A stretch of DNA of 64,000 nt from Roseiarcus sp036489975 (GTDB taxonomy: Bacteria; Pseudomonadota; Alphaproteobacteria; Rhizobiales; Beijerinckiaceae), in assembly GCA_036489975.1 (NCBI GenBank), contig DASXES010000079.1, positions 1 to 64,000 of the forward strand. Reading direction: 5' to 3'. The first letter of the stretch is position 1, and each line of letters opens with the position of its first letter. The notes beneath the pieces were generated by a model. It ran no database searches, was not told where the DNA came from, and saw nothing but the letters and a program-made list of their open reading frames with translations. Below are positions 23,566 to 31,881 of this stretch, piece by piece. The position numbers and the translations under genes were made by a program.

Positions 23566-24366
23566 CTAATCGCCCCACGCGACAAGCCGCTGGCCGCGAT
23601 GGATGGCGTCCGCTTCCGCGGTCAGGCGCCCATCGGCCTCGTGCAGGATCAGCCCCGGCGCGAGGCGCAGGGGGGCCTTCGAGCCTTTCACCCCCGAGAC
23701 GAGCACACGAATCGCGCTTGCGCCCACCGCCGGATGAACCGGCAGGAGCGCAATTCCCCCGAGCCGGCTCCCGATACCGGCCAGGATTGCGCCGAGCGCC
23801 TCGGGACGGTGGATCATCACGAACCGGCCGCCGGGCCTGAGCATCGCGAGAGAGGCGGAAATCCAGTCGGCGAGCGTCGCGCCAGCGTCCGCGGGCATGA
23901 CATGGGCGCGCGCTTTGCTCTCGTCAGGGGAAACCCGAACCGTCCCGGCCTCGAAGAAGGGAGGATTGGTGACGACGTAATCGGCGCATTCGGAGAGCCC
24001 GGCCTTGCGGCGCGCGCCCGGGTCGAGCGCGTCGATGCGCAGGATCCGAGCTTGCGGCTCAAGCCCGTTCCGCGCCGCGTTGCTCGCCGCGAGCTCCGCC
24101 AGCCCGGGATCGATCTCGACGAGATCGGCGGATAGAGGCGCTGAGCGCTTCGCGAGCGCGAGCCCGACCGCCCCGACGCCCGCGCCGACGTCGACAATCC
24201 GGCCCCGGCCAGCCTCGCCCGCCGCCGCGACGAGGAGAGCCGCGTCGGTGCCGACGCGGTGGCCGCGCCTTGGCTGGAGGAGCGTGAGCACGCCCCCGAG
24301 CCACCGGCCTTCGGTCACGCCGTCCGCGTCGGCGAGCGTCTCGACCAGAGGCGGCGGCTCAGGCAT
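23566..24366 (-). CDS. tRNA1(Val) A37 N6-methyltransferase-like (TrmN6 family)
   Basis: A 266-residue SAM-dependent methyltransferase. The N-terminal GGVLTLLQPRRGHRVGTDAALLVAA is characteristic of TrmN6/YfiC proteins. Motif I is IVDVGAGVGAVGLALA, motif II VEIDPGL, and motif IV is NPPF (in YVVTNPPFFEAG), the signature of N6-adenine methylation of nucleic acids. YfiC methylates A37 of tRNA1(Val) in E. coli. Its start overlaps the end of the DUF2007 gene by 8 nt, an arrangement opposite a polyprenyl diphosphate synthase that recurs in Hyphomicrobiales. Length is normal. Confidence 0.86.
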   Translation of the reverse strand: MPEPPPLVETLADADGVTEGRWLGGVLTLLQPRRGHRVGTDAALLVAAAGEAGRGRIVDVGAGVGAVGLALAKRSAPLSADLVEIDPGLAELAASNAARNGLEPQARILRIDALDPGARRKAGLSECADYVVTNPPFFEAGTVRVSPDESKARAHVMPADAGATLADWISASLAMLRPGGRFVMIHRPEALGAILAGIGSRLGGIALLPVHPAVGASAIRVLVSGVKGSKAPLRLAPGLILHEADGRLTAEADAIHRGQRLVAWGD

Positions 24367-24583
24367 CGCGCAATTCTTTTCCCAGGCCCGCCTCGACCAG
24401 GAGACGGCGAACCCGCGCCGCCTCTTCTCCGTCGACCAAAATCCGCCTCGGCAGGAAGCCGAGCGAGCCTTCGACGGCGGCCATGTGCTGGTCGGCGACG
24501 AAATAGGCGACCCGCTCCGCCTTCAGGATCGATTCGATGACGCTGATCAGAACGAGATCGTTGGTGCGCAGGATTTCGACCAA
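24359..24583 (-). CDS. DUF2007 small protein (putative PII-like signal-transducing fold)
   Basis: A 74-residue protein. The TTG at 24581-24583 (reverse) is chosen as start: it gives the family-typical beginning (M)VEILRTNDLVLISVIESIL, and GAGG lies about 7 nt upstream. A longer frame to 24757 would run into the upstream prenyl synthase gene on the other strand. The rest, VAYFVADQHMAAVEGSLGFLPRRILVDGEEAARVRRLLVEAGL, matches the DUF2007 pattern. The family has no firm biochemical role; its ferredoxin-like fold recalls PII proteins. It is translationally coupled to trmN6 (8-nt overlap). Confidence 0.82.
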   Translation of the reverse strand: MVEILRTNDLVLISVIESILKAERVAYFVADQHMAAVEGSLGFLPRRILVDGEEAARVRRLLVEAGLGKELRDA

Positions 24584-24665
24584 AACAGACCTCAATTGGC
24601 TCACTTGCCGCGTCGTTGGGCCGTCTTTATGGTCGAGCCGCAGGATCTGGCAAGGGAATGCTTGC

Positions 24666-25679
24666 GTGGGAATTGTCATTCCGCTCGAAGACAAATCGGC
24701 CGATCGCCTGATCGAGCCGCTGACCATGCTCGTCGCTGGCGACATGGCCAAGGTCAATCAGACCATTCTGTCGCGGACGGGATCGGAGGTGACGATGATC
24801 CCGCAGGTCGCCACCCACCTGATCGCCTCGGGGGGCAAACGGATGCGTCCGATCCTGACCCTGGCCACGGCGGGCCTCTGCGGCTATGGCGGCGAGGGCC
24901 ACATCAAGCTCGCCGCCGCGGTCGAATTCATGCACACCGCGACCCTCCTTCACGACGACGTCGTCGACGAGAGCGACATGCGGCGCGGCAAGGACGCCGC
25001 GCGGGTGCTTTGGGGGAACGAGGCGAGCGTTCTGGTCGGCGACTTCCTCCTGGGCCAGGCCTTCAAGATGATGGTCGAAGTCGGCTCGCTCGCCTGTCTC
25101 GAGGTGCTTTCCAGCGCCGCCGCGGTGATCGCCGAGGGCGAAGTGATGCAACTCTCCGCCGCCAAGGACACGGAGACGACCGAGGACGCCTATCTCGCCG
25201 TCATCCGCGCCAAGACCGCCGCGCTATTCGCCGCGGCCTGCGAGGTCGGGCCCATTCTCGCCGGCCGCGCGAAGGCCGAGATTGCCGCCTGCCGGGGTTA
25301 CGGGGCCAATCTCGGCATCGCCTTTCAGCTCATCGACGATGCGCTCGACTACGGCGGCTCGTCCGCCAAGCTCGGAAAGAATGTCGGCGACGACTTTCGC
25401 GAGGGCAAGATCACCCTGCCCGTCGTGCTGTCGTTCCGGCGTGGCGCGACGCACGAGCGCGAATTCTGGCGCCGCACCCTGGAAAGGGGCGAAGTCGCCG
25501 ACGGCGATCTCGAGTTCGCGCTGGCGATGATGAAGCGACATCGCGCGCTCGAGGACACGATCGAGCGGGCGCGCCACTATGGCGCGATGGCGCGCGACGC
25601 GCTCGAGCTGTTCGCGCCTTCGCCATGGAAGCATGCGCTGCGCGACGCGGTCGACTTCGCGATCGGCCGGGCGCACTAA
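24666..25679 (+). CDS. Polyprenyl diphosphate synthase (octaprenyl/solanesyl/decaprenyl type)
   Basis: A 337-residue trans-prenyltransferase that builds the isoprenoid tail of ubiquinone. GTG 24666 is used: it gives the usual alphaproteobacterial N-terminus (IVIPLED ... IEPLTMLVAGDMAKVNQTILSRTGS), with AGGGAA about 9 nt upstream; a longer frame to 24537 overlaps DUF2007 antisense. Both aspartate-rich motifs are present: LLHDDVVDESD (first) and LIDDALDY (second), with GGKRMRP between N-terminus and the first. Product chain length cannot be read with certainty; decaprenyl is usual in this group. A perfect 10-bp stem at 25712-25743 follows the stop. Confidence 0.92.
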   Translation: MGIVIPLEDKSADRLIEPLTMLVAGDMAKVNQTILSRTGSEVTMIPQVATHLIASGGKRMRPILTLATAGLCGYGGEGHIKLAAAVEFMHTATLLHDDVVDESDMRRGKDAARVLWGNEASVLVGDFLLGQAFKMMVEVGSLACLEVLSSAAAVIAEGEVMQLSAAKDTETTEDAYLAVIRAKTAALFAAACEVGPILAGRAKAEIAACRGYGANLGIAFQLIDDALDYGGSSAKLGKNVGDDFREGKITLPVVLSFRRGATHEREFWRRTLERGEVADGDLEFALAMMKRHRALEDTIERARHYGAMARDALELFAPSPWKHALRDAVDFAIGRAH

Positions 25680-25711
25680 GGTGAAGGCTTTCGGGGGCGA
25701 GAGATTATCTA

Positions 25712-25743
25712 AAGGCGGTCATAAACGAGCCTTTGACCGCCTT
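25712..25743 (+). terminator. Probable terminator hairpin after the prenyl synthase
   Basis: AAGGCGGTCA (25712-25721) and TGACCGCCTT (25734-25743) form a perfect 10-bp stem with a 12-nt loop. T-rich sequence follows (CCATTTTGTCGCCTTTTTAC). It begins 33 nt after the gene's stop, so a transcription terminator is the simplest reading, although the T-tracts begin a few bases after the stem. Confidence 0.6.
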
Positions 25744-25767
25744 GCCATTTTGTCGCCTTTTTACAGC

Positions 25768-25791
25768 GGATTGTGAGGCGCGTCACAATCC
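25768..25791. promoter_or_regulatory. CRP/FNR-family-like operator upstream of hemA
   Basis: A perfect palindrome: arms GGATTGTGA (25768-25776) and TCACAATCC (25783-25791) around a 6-nt spacer GGCGCG. The inner part TGTGA-N6-TCACA equals the classical CRP consensus and is close to FNR/FixK-type sites. It lies 89-112 bp upstream of the hemA ATG. HemA is a frequent target of CRP/FNR-family regulators in alphaproteobacteria. The regulator itself is not in the window. Confidence 0.65.
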
Positions 25792-25879
25792 GTCAGCCGA
25801 AAGACTGGACAAGTTTTCGCGCGGCGTTTAGCGAAGGGGAAAGCGGTTCTGGGCTAGATGGGCCAGGCCGAGAAGGACC

Positions 25880-27187
25880 ATGCGAATGGACTATCAGCGG
25901 AGCTTCGAGGACGCGATTGCGCGCCTGAAGGCGGAAGGGCGTTATCGTACCTTCGCCAATCTCGAGCGTGACGCCCGCCGGTTCCCGATGGCCCAATGGC
26001 GCCCCGAGGGCGAGGAAGATAGCCCACGCGAAGTCACCGTCTGGTGCTCGAACGATTATCTGAGCATGGGCGGCCATCCCGACGTCATCGAGGCCTCGGT
26101 CAAGGCGGTCTGCGCTCACGGGGCAGGGGCCGGCGGAACCCGCAACATTTCCGGCACCCACAATCCGATCGTCGAGCTGGAGGCCGAACTCGCCGACCTG
26201 CACGGCAAACCGGCGGCGCTCGTCTTCACCTCCGGGTGGATATCTAACCTTGCGTCGATTTCGACCATCGCCGGGCTCCTGCCCGATTGTCTCGTCCTGT
26301 CCGACGCGCTCAATCACAATTCGATGATCGAGGGCGTCAGACGCTCCGGTTGTGAGAAGCGCGTATGGCGGCACAACGATGTCGCCCATCTCGAAGAGCT
26401 GCTCGCCGCGGAGCCTCGCGACCGCGCCAAGCTCATCGTGTTCGAGAGCCTCTATTCGATGGATGGGGACATCGCGCCGCTGGCCGAGATCGTGGCGCTG
26501 GCGGAGAAGTATAACGCGCTCACCTATCTCGACGAGGTCCACGCGGTTGGCCTTTATGGCCCCCGAGGCGGGGGGTTAAGCGAACGTGAAGGGCTCGCGG
26601 CCCGGATCGACATCATCGAGGGCACGCTCGCCAAGGGCTTCGGCTCGCTCGGCGGCTATATCGCGGCGAGCGCCGCGATCGTCGACGCGGTCAGGAGCTT
26701 CGCGCCCCAGTTCATCTTCACCTCGACCCTGCCCCCGAGCGTCGCAGCGAGCGCCGCGGCGGCGGTCAAGCATCTGAAGCGATCAAGCGCTGAGCGCGAC
26801 CGCCACCAGCACATGGCGCAGCTCGTCAAGCATGCGTTGCGCGCCGCCGGCCTGCCGGTGATCGACAATCCCTCGCACATTGTGCCGGTGTTCGTCGGCG
26901 ACGCCAGGCGATGCCGCGCGGCGAGCGAACTCCTGCTCGAGCGGCACGCGATCTACATTCAACCGATCAACTATCCGACTGTCGCAAGGGGAACCGAGCG
27001 GCTGCGGGTCACTCCAACCCCTGCTCACAGCGAAGCCCAGGTCGCTGATCTGGTCGAAGCTCTGGTCGACGTGTGGAAGACGCTTGACCTCAAGTTCGAG
27101 GAGGCGCGAGTGATCCCGCTCGTCCGCGCCAAGGCGAGCGAGGACGCCCATTGCGTCTATCCCGAGATGAAGCGCGCGGCGGAATAG
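25880..27187 (+). CDS. hemA: 5-Aminolevulinate synthase
   Basis: A 435-residue PLP enzyme that condenses glycine with succinyl-CoA to 5-aminolevulinate, the first step of haem synthesis by the C4 route, a hallmark of alphaproteobacteria. It contains VTVWCSNDYLSMGGHPDVI, GAGAGGTRNISGTHNPIVELE, DALNHNSMIEGVRRSGCEKRVWRHND, TYLDEVHAVGLYGPRGGGLSER and the PLP-lysine motif TLAKGFGSLGGY. IQPINYPTVARGTERLRVTPTP near the end is the substrate-binding block. GAGAAGG precedes the ATG at 25880; a second ATG two codons later is possible. It starts the hemA-hemE-hemF run and has a perfect CRP/FNR-like palindrome upstream. Confidence 0.96.
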   Translation: MRMDYQRSFEDAIARLKAEGRYRTFANLERDARRFPMAQWRPEGEEDSPREVTVWCSNDYLSMGGHPDVIEASVKAVCAHGAGAGGTRNISGTHNPIVELEAELADLHGKPAALVFTSGWISNLASISTIAGLLPDCLVLSDALNHNSMIEGVRRSGCEKRVWRHNDVAHLEELLAAEPRDRAKLIVFESLYSMDGDIAPLAEIVALAEKYNALTYLDEVHAVGLYGPRGGGLSEREGLAARIDIIEGTLAKGFGSLGGYIAASAAIVDAVRSFAPQFIFTSTLPPSVAASAAAAVKHLKRSSAERDRHQHMAQLVKHALRAAGLPVIDNPSHIVPVFVGDARRCRAASELLLERHAIYIQPINYPTVARGTERLRVTPTPAHSEAQVADLVEALVDVWKTLDLKFEEARVIPLVRAKASEDAHCVYPEMKRAAE

Positions 27188-27213
27188 GCGGGCGTTCGGA
27201 GTTCCAGGTAAGC

Positions 27214-28248
27214 TTGGTCAAACCCTTCCTGGCCGCGCTTTCAGGCGAGCGGCAAAAGACGCCGCCGATCTGGCTCATGCGCCAGGCGGGCCGCTACCTG
27301 CCAGAATACCGGGAGCTTCGGGCCCGGGCTCCGACGTTTCTCGATTTTTGCTATGACCCGGCGCTCGCGGTCGAGGCGACCTTGCAGCCGATCCGCCGTT
27401 TCGGCTTCGACGCCGCGATCCTGTTTTCTGACATCCTCGTCATTCCCGACGCTCTCGGCCAGCGCGTCTCCTTCGAAAGCGGCGACGGGCCCCGTCTCGA
27501 CCCGATCGGCGACGCGGAAGCGTTCGCGAAGCTGAGAAATGAGCCCGACTGGAGCCGGCTTCAGCCGGTGTTCGAAACTCTCGACCGCCTCAAGGCTGAC
27601 CTGCCGAAGGAAACAGCCCTGATCGGCTTCTGCGGCGCGCCCTGGACGGTGGCGAGCTATATGATCGCCGGCCGCGGGACGCCGGATCAGGCGCCGGCGC
27701 GGCTCTTCGCCTACCGCCACCCGGACCTGTTCGCACGCCTGATCGATCGGCTGGTCGAGGGTTCCGCCGAATACCTGCGCCGACAGTTCGCGGCCGGCGC
27801 GGACGCCGCGCAGATCTTCGATTCCTGGGCGGGCGTGCTGCCGCCGGCCGAATTCGACCGCTGGTGCGTCGCGCCAATCAAGGCGATCGCGGCGAAAGTT
27901 CGCGCCGAGACGCCGAACGCGCGGCTGATCGTCTTTCCGCGCGGCGCGGGTACGCAACTCTCGAAGTTCGCTGGCCTTGCCGACATCGACGCAATCGGCC
28001 TCGACACCGCCGCTGACCCCAAAGCCGCAATTGTCGCTCTGCCGGAACGGCTTACCCTTCAGGGCAATCTCGATCCCCTCGCGCTGGTCGCCGGCGGGCG
28101 CCGTCTCGATGAGCAGATCGAGCGCGTGCTGAGCGGCTTCGCATCCCGCGCCCATATTTTCAATCTCGGCCATGGAATCGTGCCCGAAACGCCTGTCGAG
28201 CACGTCGAGCGCCTGGTCGCCCGGGTGCGCGGCGGGCAAGCGTCATGA
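27214..28248 (+). CDS. hemE: Uroporphyrinogen decarboxylase
   Basis: A 344-residue enzyme converting uroporphyrinogen III to coproporphyrinogen III. Signatures: PPIWLMRQAGRYLPEYRE at the start (binding-site Arg residues), FSDILVIPDALG with the conserved Asp, GFCGAPWTVASYMIAG, IFDSWAGVLP and FNLGHGIVPETPVEHVERL at the end. The only plausible start near the family N-terminus (VKPFLAALSG) is TTG 27214, with GGAG and AGGTAAG upstream; an ATG at 27151 would lie inside hemA. It is 26 nt from hemA and overlaps hemF by 4 nt, forming a haem operon. Confidence 0.94.
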   Translation: MVKPFLAALSGERQKTPPIWLMRQAGRYLPEYRELRARAPTFLDFCYDPALAVEATLQPIRRFGFDAAILFSDILVIPDALGQRVSFESGDGPRLDPIGDAEAFAKLRNEPDWSRLQPVFETLDRLKADLPKETALIGFCGAPWTVASYMIAGRGTPDQAPARLFAYRHPDLFARLIDRLVEGSAEYLRRQFAAGADAAQIFDSWAGVLPPAEFDRWCVAPIKAIAAKVRAETPNARLIVFPRGAGTQLSKFAGLADIDAIGLDTAADPKAAIVALPERLTLQGNLDPLALVAGGRRLDEQIERVLSGFASRAHIFNLGHGIVPETPVEHVERLVARVRGGQAS

Positions 28249-29159
28249 ACGATTCGGCGCCTTCGCCCGAAGACCCGCGCCTCTTGCGCGCGCGAGACTG
28301 GTTCGAGACCCTGCAGGCGCGGATCATCACGGCGATGGAGGCGCTCGAGCGCGAGTTTTCTCGGGTGGGCGCGGATCGTCCGCCGGGGCTTTTTGTGCTC
28401 GAACCCTGGGAGCGCACCGACGCCAGCGGCCAGCCTGGCGGGGGCGGCCAGATGGCGATGCTGCGCGGGCGCCTGTTCGAGAAGATGGGCGTGCATTGCT
28501 CGCTCGTCCACGGCGCCTTTCCGGCGGAATTCGCGGCGCAAATTCCCGGCGCCGACACAGATCCGCGCTTCTGGGCCGCCGGCGTCTCGGTGATTGCCCA
28601 TCCGTGGAGCCCGCATGTTCCGACGGTGCATATGAATACGCGGCTCGTGCGCACGACAAAGACATGGTTCGGCGGCGGCGCCGACCTCACGCCGACGCTC
28701 GATGAGCGCCGCAAGCCGGACGATCCGGACGCACTGGCGTTTCACGCGGCAATGCGCGGAGCTTGCGAGCGCCATCCCGGCGTCGCCGACGCCGAGCGCT
28801 TCAAGACCTGGTGCGACGAATATTTCTATATCAAGCACCGCAAGGAGCCGCGCGGGATCGGCGGCATCTTCTTCGACTATCTCAATAGCGCGGGCGATCC
28901 CGGCAATTCCGCCTTCGAAGCGGACTTCGCCTTTGTGCGCGACGTCGGCGAGAGCTTCATTGCCGTCTATTCCGATATTGTCCGGCGCAACGCCGGGAAA
29001 CAATGGAGCGAGGCCGATCGCGAGCAACAATTGGTCCGTCGCGGACGTTACGTCGAGTTCAACCTCCTGTATGACAGGGGCACGATCTTTGGCCTGAAGA
29101 CCGGCGGCAACGTTTCGTCTATTCTGTCCTCGATGCCGCCGCTGGCCAGCTGGCCCTGA
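28245..29159 (+). CDS. hemF: Oxygen-dependent coproporphyrinogen III oxidase
   Basis: A 304-residue enzyme for oxidative decarboxylation of coproporphyrinogen III to protoporphyrinogen IX. It shows the HemF landmarks PWSPHVPTVHMNTRLV, KTWFGGGADLTP, FKTWCDEYFYIKHRKEPRGIGGIFFDYL, and RRGRYVEFNLLYDRGTIFGLKTGGNVSSILSSMPP near the C-terminus. It is the aerobic, not the radical-SAM (HemN), form, in line with the oxidase operon of this window. ATGA overlap with hemE. A small stem (CCGAA/TTCGG, 29169-29182) lies after the stop, before the next gene. Confidence 0.96.
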   Translation: MNDSAPSPEDPRLLRARDWFETLQARIITAMEALEREFSRVGADRPPGLFVLEPWERTDASGQPGGGGQMAMLRGRLFEKMGVHCSLVHGAFPAEFAAQIPGADTDPRFWAAGVSVIAHPWSPHVPTVHMNTRLVRTTKTWFGGGADLTPTLDERRKPDDPDALAFHAAMRGACERHPGVADAERFKTWCDEYFYIKHRKEPRGIGGIFFDYLNSAGDPGNSAFEADFAFVRDVGESFIAVYSDIVRRNAGKQWSEADREQQLVRRGRYVEFNLLYDRGTIFGLKTGGNVSSILSSMPPLASWP

Positions 29160-29191
29160 CCGCGCCTACCGAAAACCTTCGGAGAGAACCT

Positions 29192-30055
29192 ATGACAAAC
29201 GCCGCTGAATCCGGCCGCTTTCGCATTGCTGGCGCCTTTGACGTCAACCGCCTCGGCTACGGCGCTATGCGCATTGTCGGCAAGGGGATCTGGGGTCCGC
29301 CCGCAGATCGCGATGAGGTTCTCAAGACGCTGCGCCGGCTGCCCGACCTCGGCGTGGATTTCATCGATACCGCCGATTCCTACGGGCCGAATTTTTCCGA
29401 GGAACTGATCAAAGAGGCGCTCGCGCCCTACGGCAAGATCCATGTCGCGACCAAGGGCGGGCTAACGCGCACCGGGCCGAACATCTGGATTCCTGTTGGG
29501 CGCCCGGAATATCTGATCCAGCAGGCGCACACCAGCCGCTGGCGCCTCGGCGTCGAGACGATCGATCTTTGGCAATTGCATCGCATCGATTCGAAAGTGC
29601 CGGCCAAGGAGCAGTTCGACGCGATCGCCACGCTGATCAAGGACAAGGTCATTCGTTGCGCGGGCCTGTCGGAAGTCAGTGTCGCCGACATCGAGGCGGC
29701 TCAGAAGGTGTTCCCGGTTGCTACGATCCAGAACCGCTATAATTTCCTCGATCGCGCGAGCGAGGCGGCGCTCGACTATTGCGAGAAGCATGAGATCGGC
29801 TTCATTCCCTGGGCGCCGCTCGACGCTGGCGCGTCGGCGAAGCCCGGCTCCGCCCTGGACGCGATTGCGCACAAGCACAAGGCGAGCCCGGGCCAGATCG
29901 CGCTCGCGTGGCTCCTGAAACGCAGCCCGGTCATGCTGCCGATCCCCGGCACCGGCAAGGTCGCGCATCTGGAGGAGAACGTTGGCGCCGCGGCAATCAA
30001 GCTTACCGACGAAGAATTCGAAACGCTTGGCCGCGCGCGGCGCGGGGAAAGGTGA
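29192..30055 (+). CDS. Aldo/keto reductase
   Basis: A 287-residue (beta/alpha)8 NADPH-dependent oxidoreductase, with GGAGAG upstream of the ATG. The catalytic set can be read: Asp and Tyr in DFIDTADSYG, Lys in HVATKGG, His in WQLHRID. The C-terminal cofactor block is MLPIPGTGKVAHLEENVGAA. The branch resembles the YdbC/pyridoxal-reductase-like subset of AKRs in bacteria, but the substrate is not evident. It follows hemF by 32 nt and may be co-transcribed with the haem genes, though no functional link is known to me. Confidence 0.9.
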   Translation: MTNAAESGRFRIAGAFDVNRLGYGAMRIVGKGIWGPPADRDEVLKTLRRLPDLGVDFIDTADSYGPNFSEELIKEALAPYGKIHVATKGGLTRTGPNIWIPVGRPEYLIQQAHTSRWRLGVETIDLWQLHRIDSKVPAKEQFDAIATLIKDKVIRCAGLSEVSVADIEAAQKVFPVATIQNRYNFLDRASEAALDYCEKHEIGFIPWAPLDAGASAKPGSALDAIAHKHKASPGQIALAWLLKRSPVMLPIPGTGKVAHLEENVGAAAIKLTDEEFETLGRARRGER

Positions 30056-30103
30056 GCGGCAGGGCGAGCAGCGCCGATTGTGGCGGAGTTCCACCACATG
30101 CGG

Positions 30104-30322
30104 TCAGTCGTGCCTGACGCACCTGATCTTGATGAACTCGCCTTCGGCGAGGTCGTGGAAGAGCACGCTCTTGCCGAGATCTTGCTGCGCCTCGACGCCA
30201 CACCAGAGCTCGTTCGAAACGCGCCCGATCACGGCCACGTCGCGCGAGAAACCCGGCTCGGGCCCGCAATCCGCCGGGCTCACGCCGGCGACGCAGATCA
30301 CGGCGACGATGGTGAAAGTCAT
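30104..30322 (-). CDS. Small secreted protein of unknown function
   Basis: A 72-residue protein with a short hydrophobic N-terminus (MTFTIVAVICVAGVSPADCGPE) that looks like a signal peptide, then a compact domain ending GEFIKIRCVRHD. The A-D-C near residue 17-19, the mid-domain E-L-W-C and the C-terminal I-K-I-x-C give three cysteines in a pattern I have seen in small exported hypothetical proteins of rhizobia and methanotrophs; no function is assigned. The ribosome-binding site is weak. Codon composition is normal for the window. Confidence 0.55.
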   Translation of the reverse strand: MTFTIVAVICVAGVSPADCGPEPGFSRDVAVIGRVSNELWCGVEAQQDLGKSVLFHDLAEGEFIKIRCVRHD

Positions 30323-30397
30323 GGCATCTTGCTCGTGTCGACGAGTCTTCTTGCGTGGGTTAGCGACTTGAAGGGGATGCGACCGGCGCCGTCTGCG

Positions 30398-30889
30398 CTA
30401 CATTTGTTTGGGCGGAGGCGGCAGCGCTCCGATCTGGTGAAGAAGCGAGAATCTGTCGGGCACGCCCCAGTGCTCCACCAGCTTTCCATTCGCGAAACGA
30501 CAGACGTCGATGACATCGATGGTCACCGGCTTTCCCGAACGCGGATCGAAGCCAGTCGCCTTGCTGCGCGCCCACACCGTATCGTCGGTTTCCACGATCG
30601 CCTCGATGGTCAGCTTCAGGTCCTTAATGCTGCGCCTCGCATCCTCGATCTGCGCTTTCAATATCTGCGGACCGGAAATGCCGGTCTTTGACAGATATTC
30701 GTGTTCGATCAGCTTCTCAGCGCAAATTTCGTCTGCAACAGTCAGGTCACCCTGAGAAAAGCCACGCTCGGCGATGGCTTTGAAGCGTTCCAGATTCGTC
30801 GACATGCCCACCGCTCCGGTTGTCGGATTGGCGACGGCGGCCGCGATCGCGGCAGTGATCATGCCGAATTTGCGTCGCGTAATTCTCAT
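30398..30889 (-). CDS. SnoaL-like / ester-cyclase-type exported protein with a Tat signal
   Basis: A 163-residue protein. The start at 30889 gives a twin-arginine-type signal (ITRRKFGMITAAIAAAVANP); the longer frame to 31246 runs antisense through the AraC gene and is not credible. After the signal comes a SnoaL/NTF2-like domain: LERFKAIAERGFSQGDLTVADEI, EHEYLSKTGISGPQILKAQI, VETDDTVWARSKATG, and IDVCRFANGKLVEHWGVPDRF, the conserved C-terminal strand (G-K-L-x-E-H-W). Such proteins act as isomerases, hydrolases or simply as small-molecule binders; no substrate can be assigned. It lies 64 nt beyond the 3' end of the frameshifted AraC gene, on the same strand. Confidence 0.75.
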   Translation of the reverse strand: MRITRRKFGMITAAIAAAVANPTTGAVGMSTNLERFKAIAERGFSQGDLTVADEICAEKLIEHEYLSKTGISGPQILKAQIEDARRSIKDLKLTIEAIVETDDTVWARSKATGFDPRSGKPVTIDVIDVCRFANGKLVEHWGVPDRFSLLHQIGALPPPPKQM

Positions 30890-30953
30890 TGCCGCCTGCA
30901 CCCCACGTTCGGGCAGAAGGGTGCAGGAGAACCGGCAAAAGCGCTTGTAGAAT

Positions 30954-31816
30954 TCAGTCACCCGTCGGGAAAAAAATATTGTCCCAGTCGCCGATGAGGC
31001 TGGTTGGCGGCAAGCCAGCGAAAGCGTGGCACTCGCGGATGAAATGGGCCTGATCAAAATATCCGAGATCGTGAATGATGTCGGTCCAAAGCCGGTTCGG
31101 GTCGTCTCGGTGCGCGACCAGCGCCCTGTCGAACCGGATCGTTCGTGCAAACAGCTTCGGCGTAATTCCGACTTGTGTCGCAAAGCGGCGCTGGAACTGA
31201 CTGGCGCTAAAACCGGATTTTGCGACGAGATCCTCAATTCGTGCATAGCCCCGGACGGCGATCATTCGCCGTGACGCGAAGCCGATCGCATCGTCCGAGC
31301 CCCGCTTCTCGAGCATCATCCCAATCCAGTGTTCGACGGCGGCGACGCGCGAACCGAAGTCCCGGGCCATGCGTGCGGCCTCGCGAAGAACAGCGGCGGA
31401 CTTGCCGAGAACATCAACGGCTGCGGGGTCTTGATTGACCATGACGTCATGTTGACCCCGATCAACCTGTTCAAGCCGGTCGGTTGGAACAAAATATTGA
31501 AAACGTGGATCGAGCCGGACAGACGAACGTGGGCTCGGCGATAGGTTTGCGGACCTACGACACCCACATCGGGCGTAATGCTCTCCTGGCCGCCGTCTAT
31601 ACGAACTCGGTATGGCTCGGCCAGGTGGATATTCAGGATTTGATGAGGCCGCGCGGCGACAGGCCAGCACAACGACGCGCTCCCCAGTTCGAGGCGCCTC
31701 TCCTCGAACGAGCGCACGATGCCTCGAATTTGAGAACTAGGTAGCGCCCGTTTGATATCCACGGCGGAAAGCCTAGGTCGCGCCGATAGATGCGACAAGA
31801 CCTCTTGTTGGCCCAA
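30954..31816 (-). pseudogene. AraC-family transcriptional regulator with one frameshift
   Basis: The N-terminal part (from 31816) reads IRGIVRSFEERRLELGSAS, IHLAEPYRVRIDGG, VGVVGPQTYRRAHVRLSG and HVFNILFQPTGLNRLIGVNMT, the sensor domain of AraC regulators with a DUF6597-like N-terminus. At about 31443-31447 the frame changes. The remainder, NQDPAAVDVLGKSAAVLREA, then the helix-turn-helix block (IEDLVAKSGFSASQFQRRF, LGYFDQAHFIRECHAFAGLPP), continues in the other frame to 30954. Joined, it is a ~287-residue, otherwise intact regulator. A 1-nt deletion within a TGACGTCATGG stretch explains the break. It could be a pseudogene or a sequencing error. Its likely target is the SnoaL-like gene 64 nt downstream. 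Confidence 0.8.
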
Positions 31817-31881
31817 CTCTGATCTGTTGCGGGCTCCGCTATTGCGCTGTTATCTGGGAAACAGCAGACCTCATGGGCGGC

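Noticed and set aside
29169..29182. CCGAA/TTCGG stem after hemF as a terminator
   Set aside because: Only 5 bp and no T-run; it is more likely a chance repeat, and the next gene is only 32 nt away.
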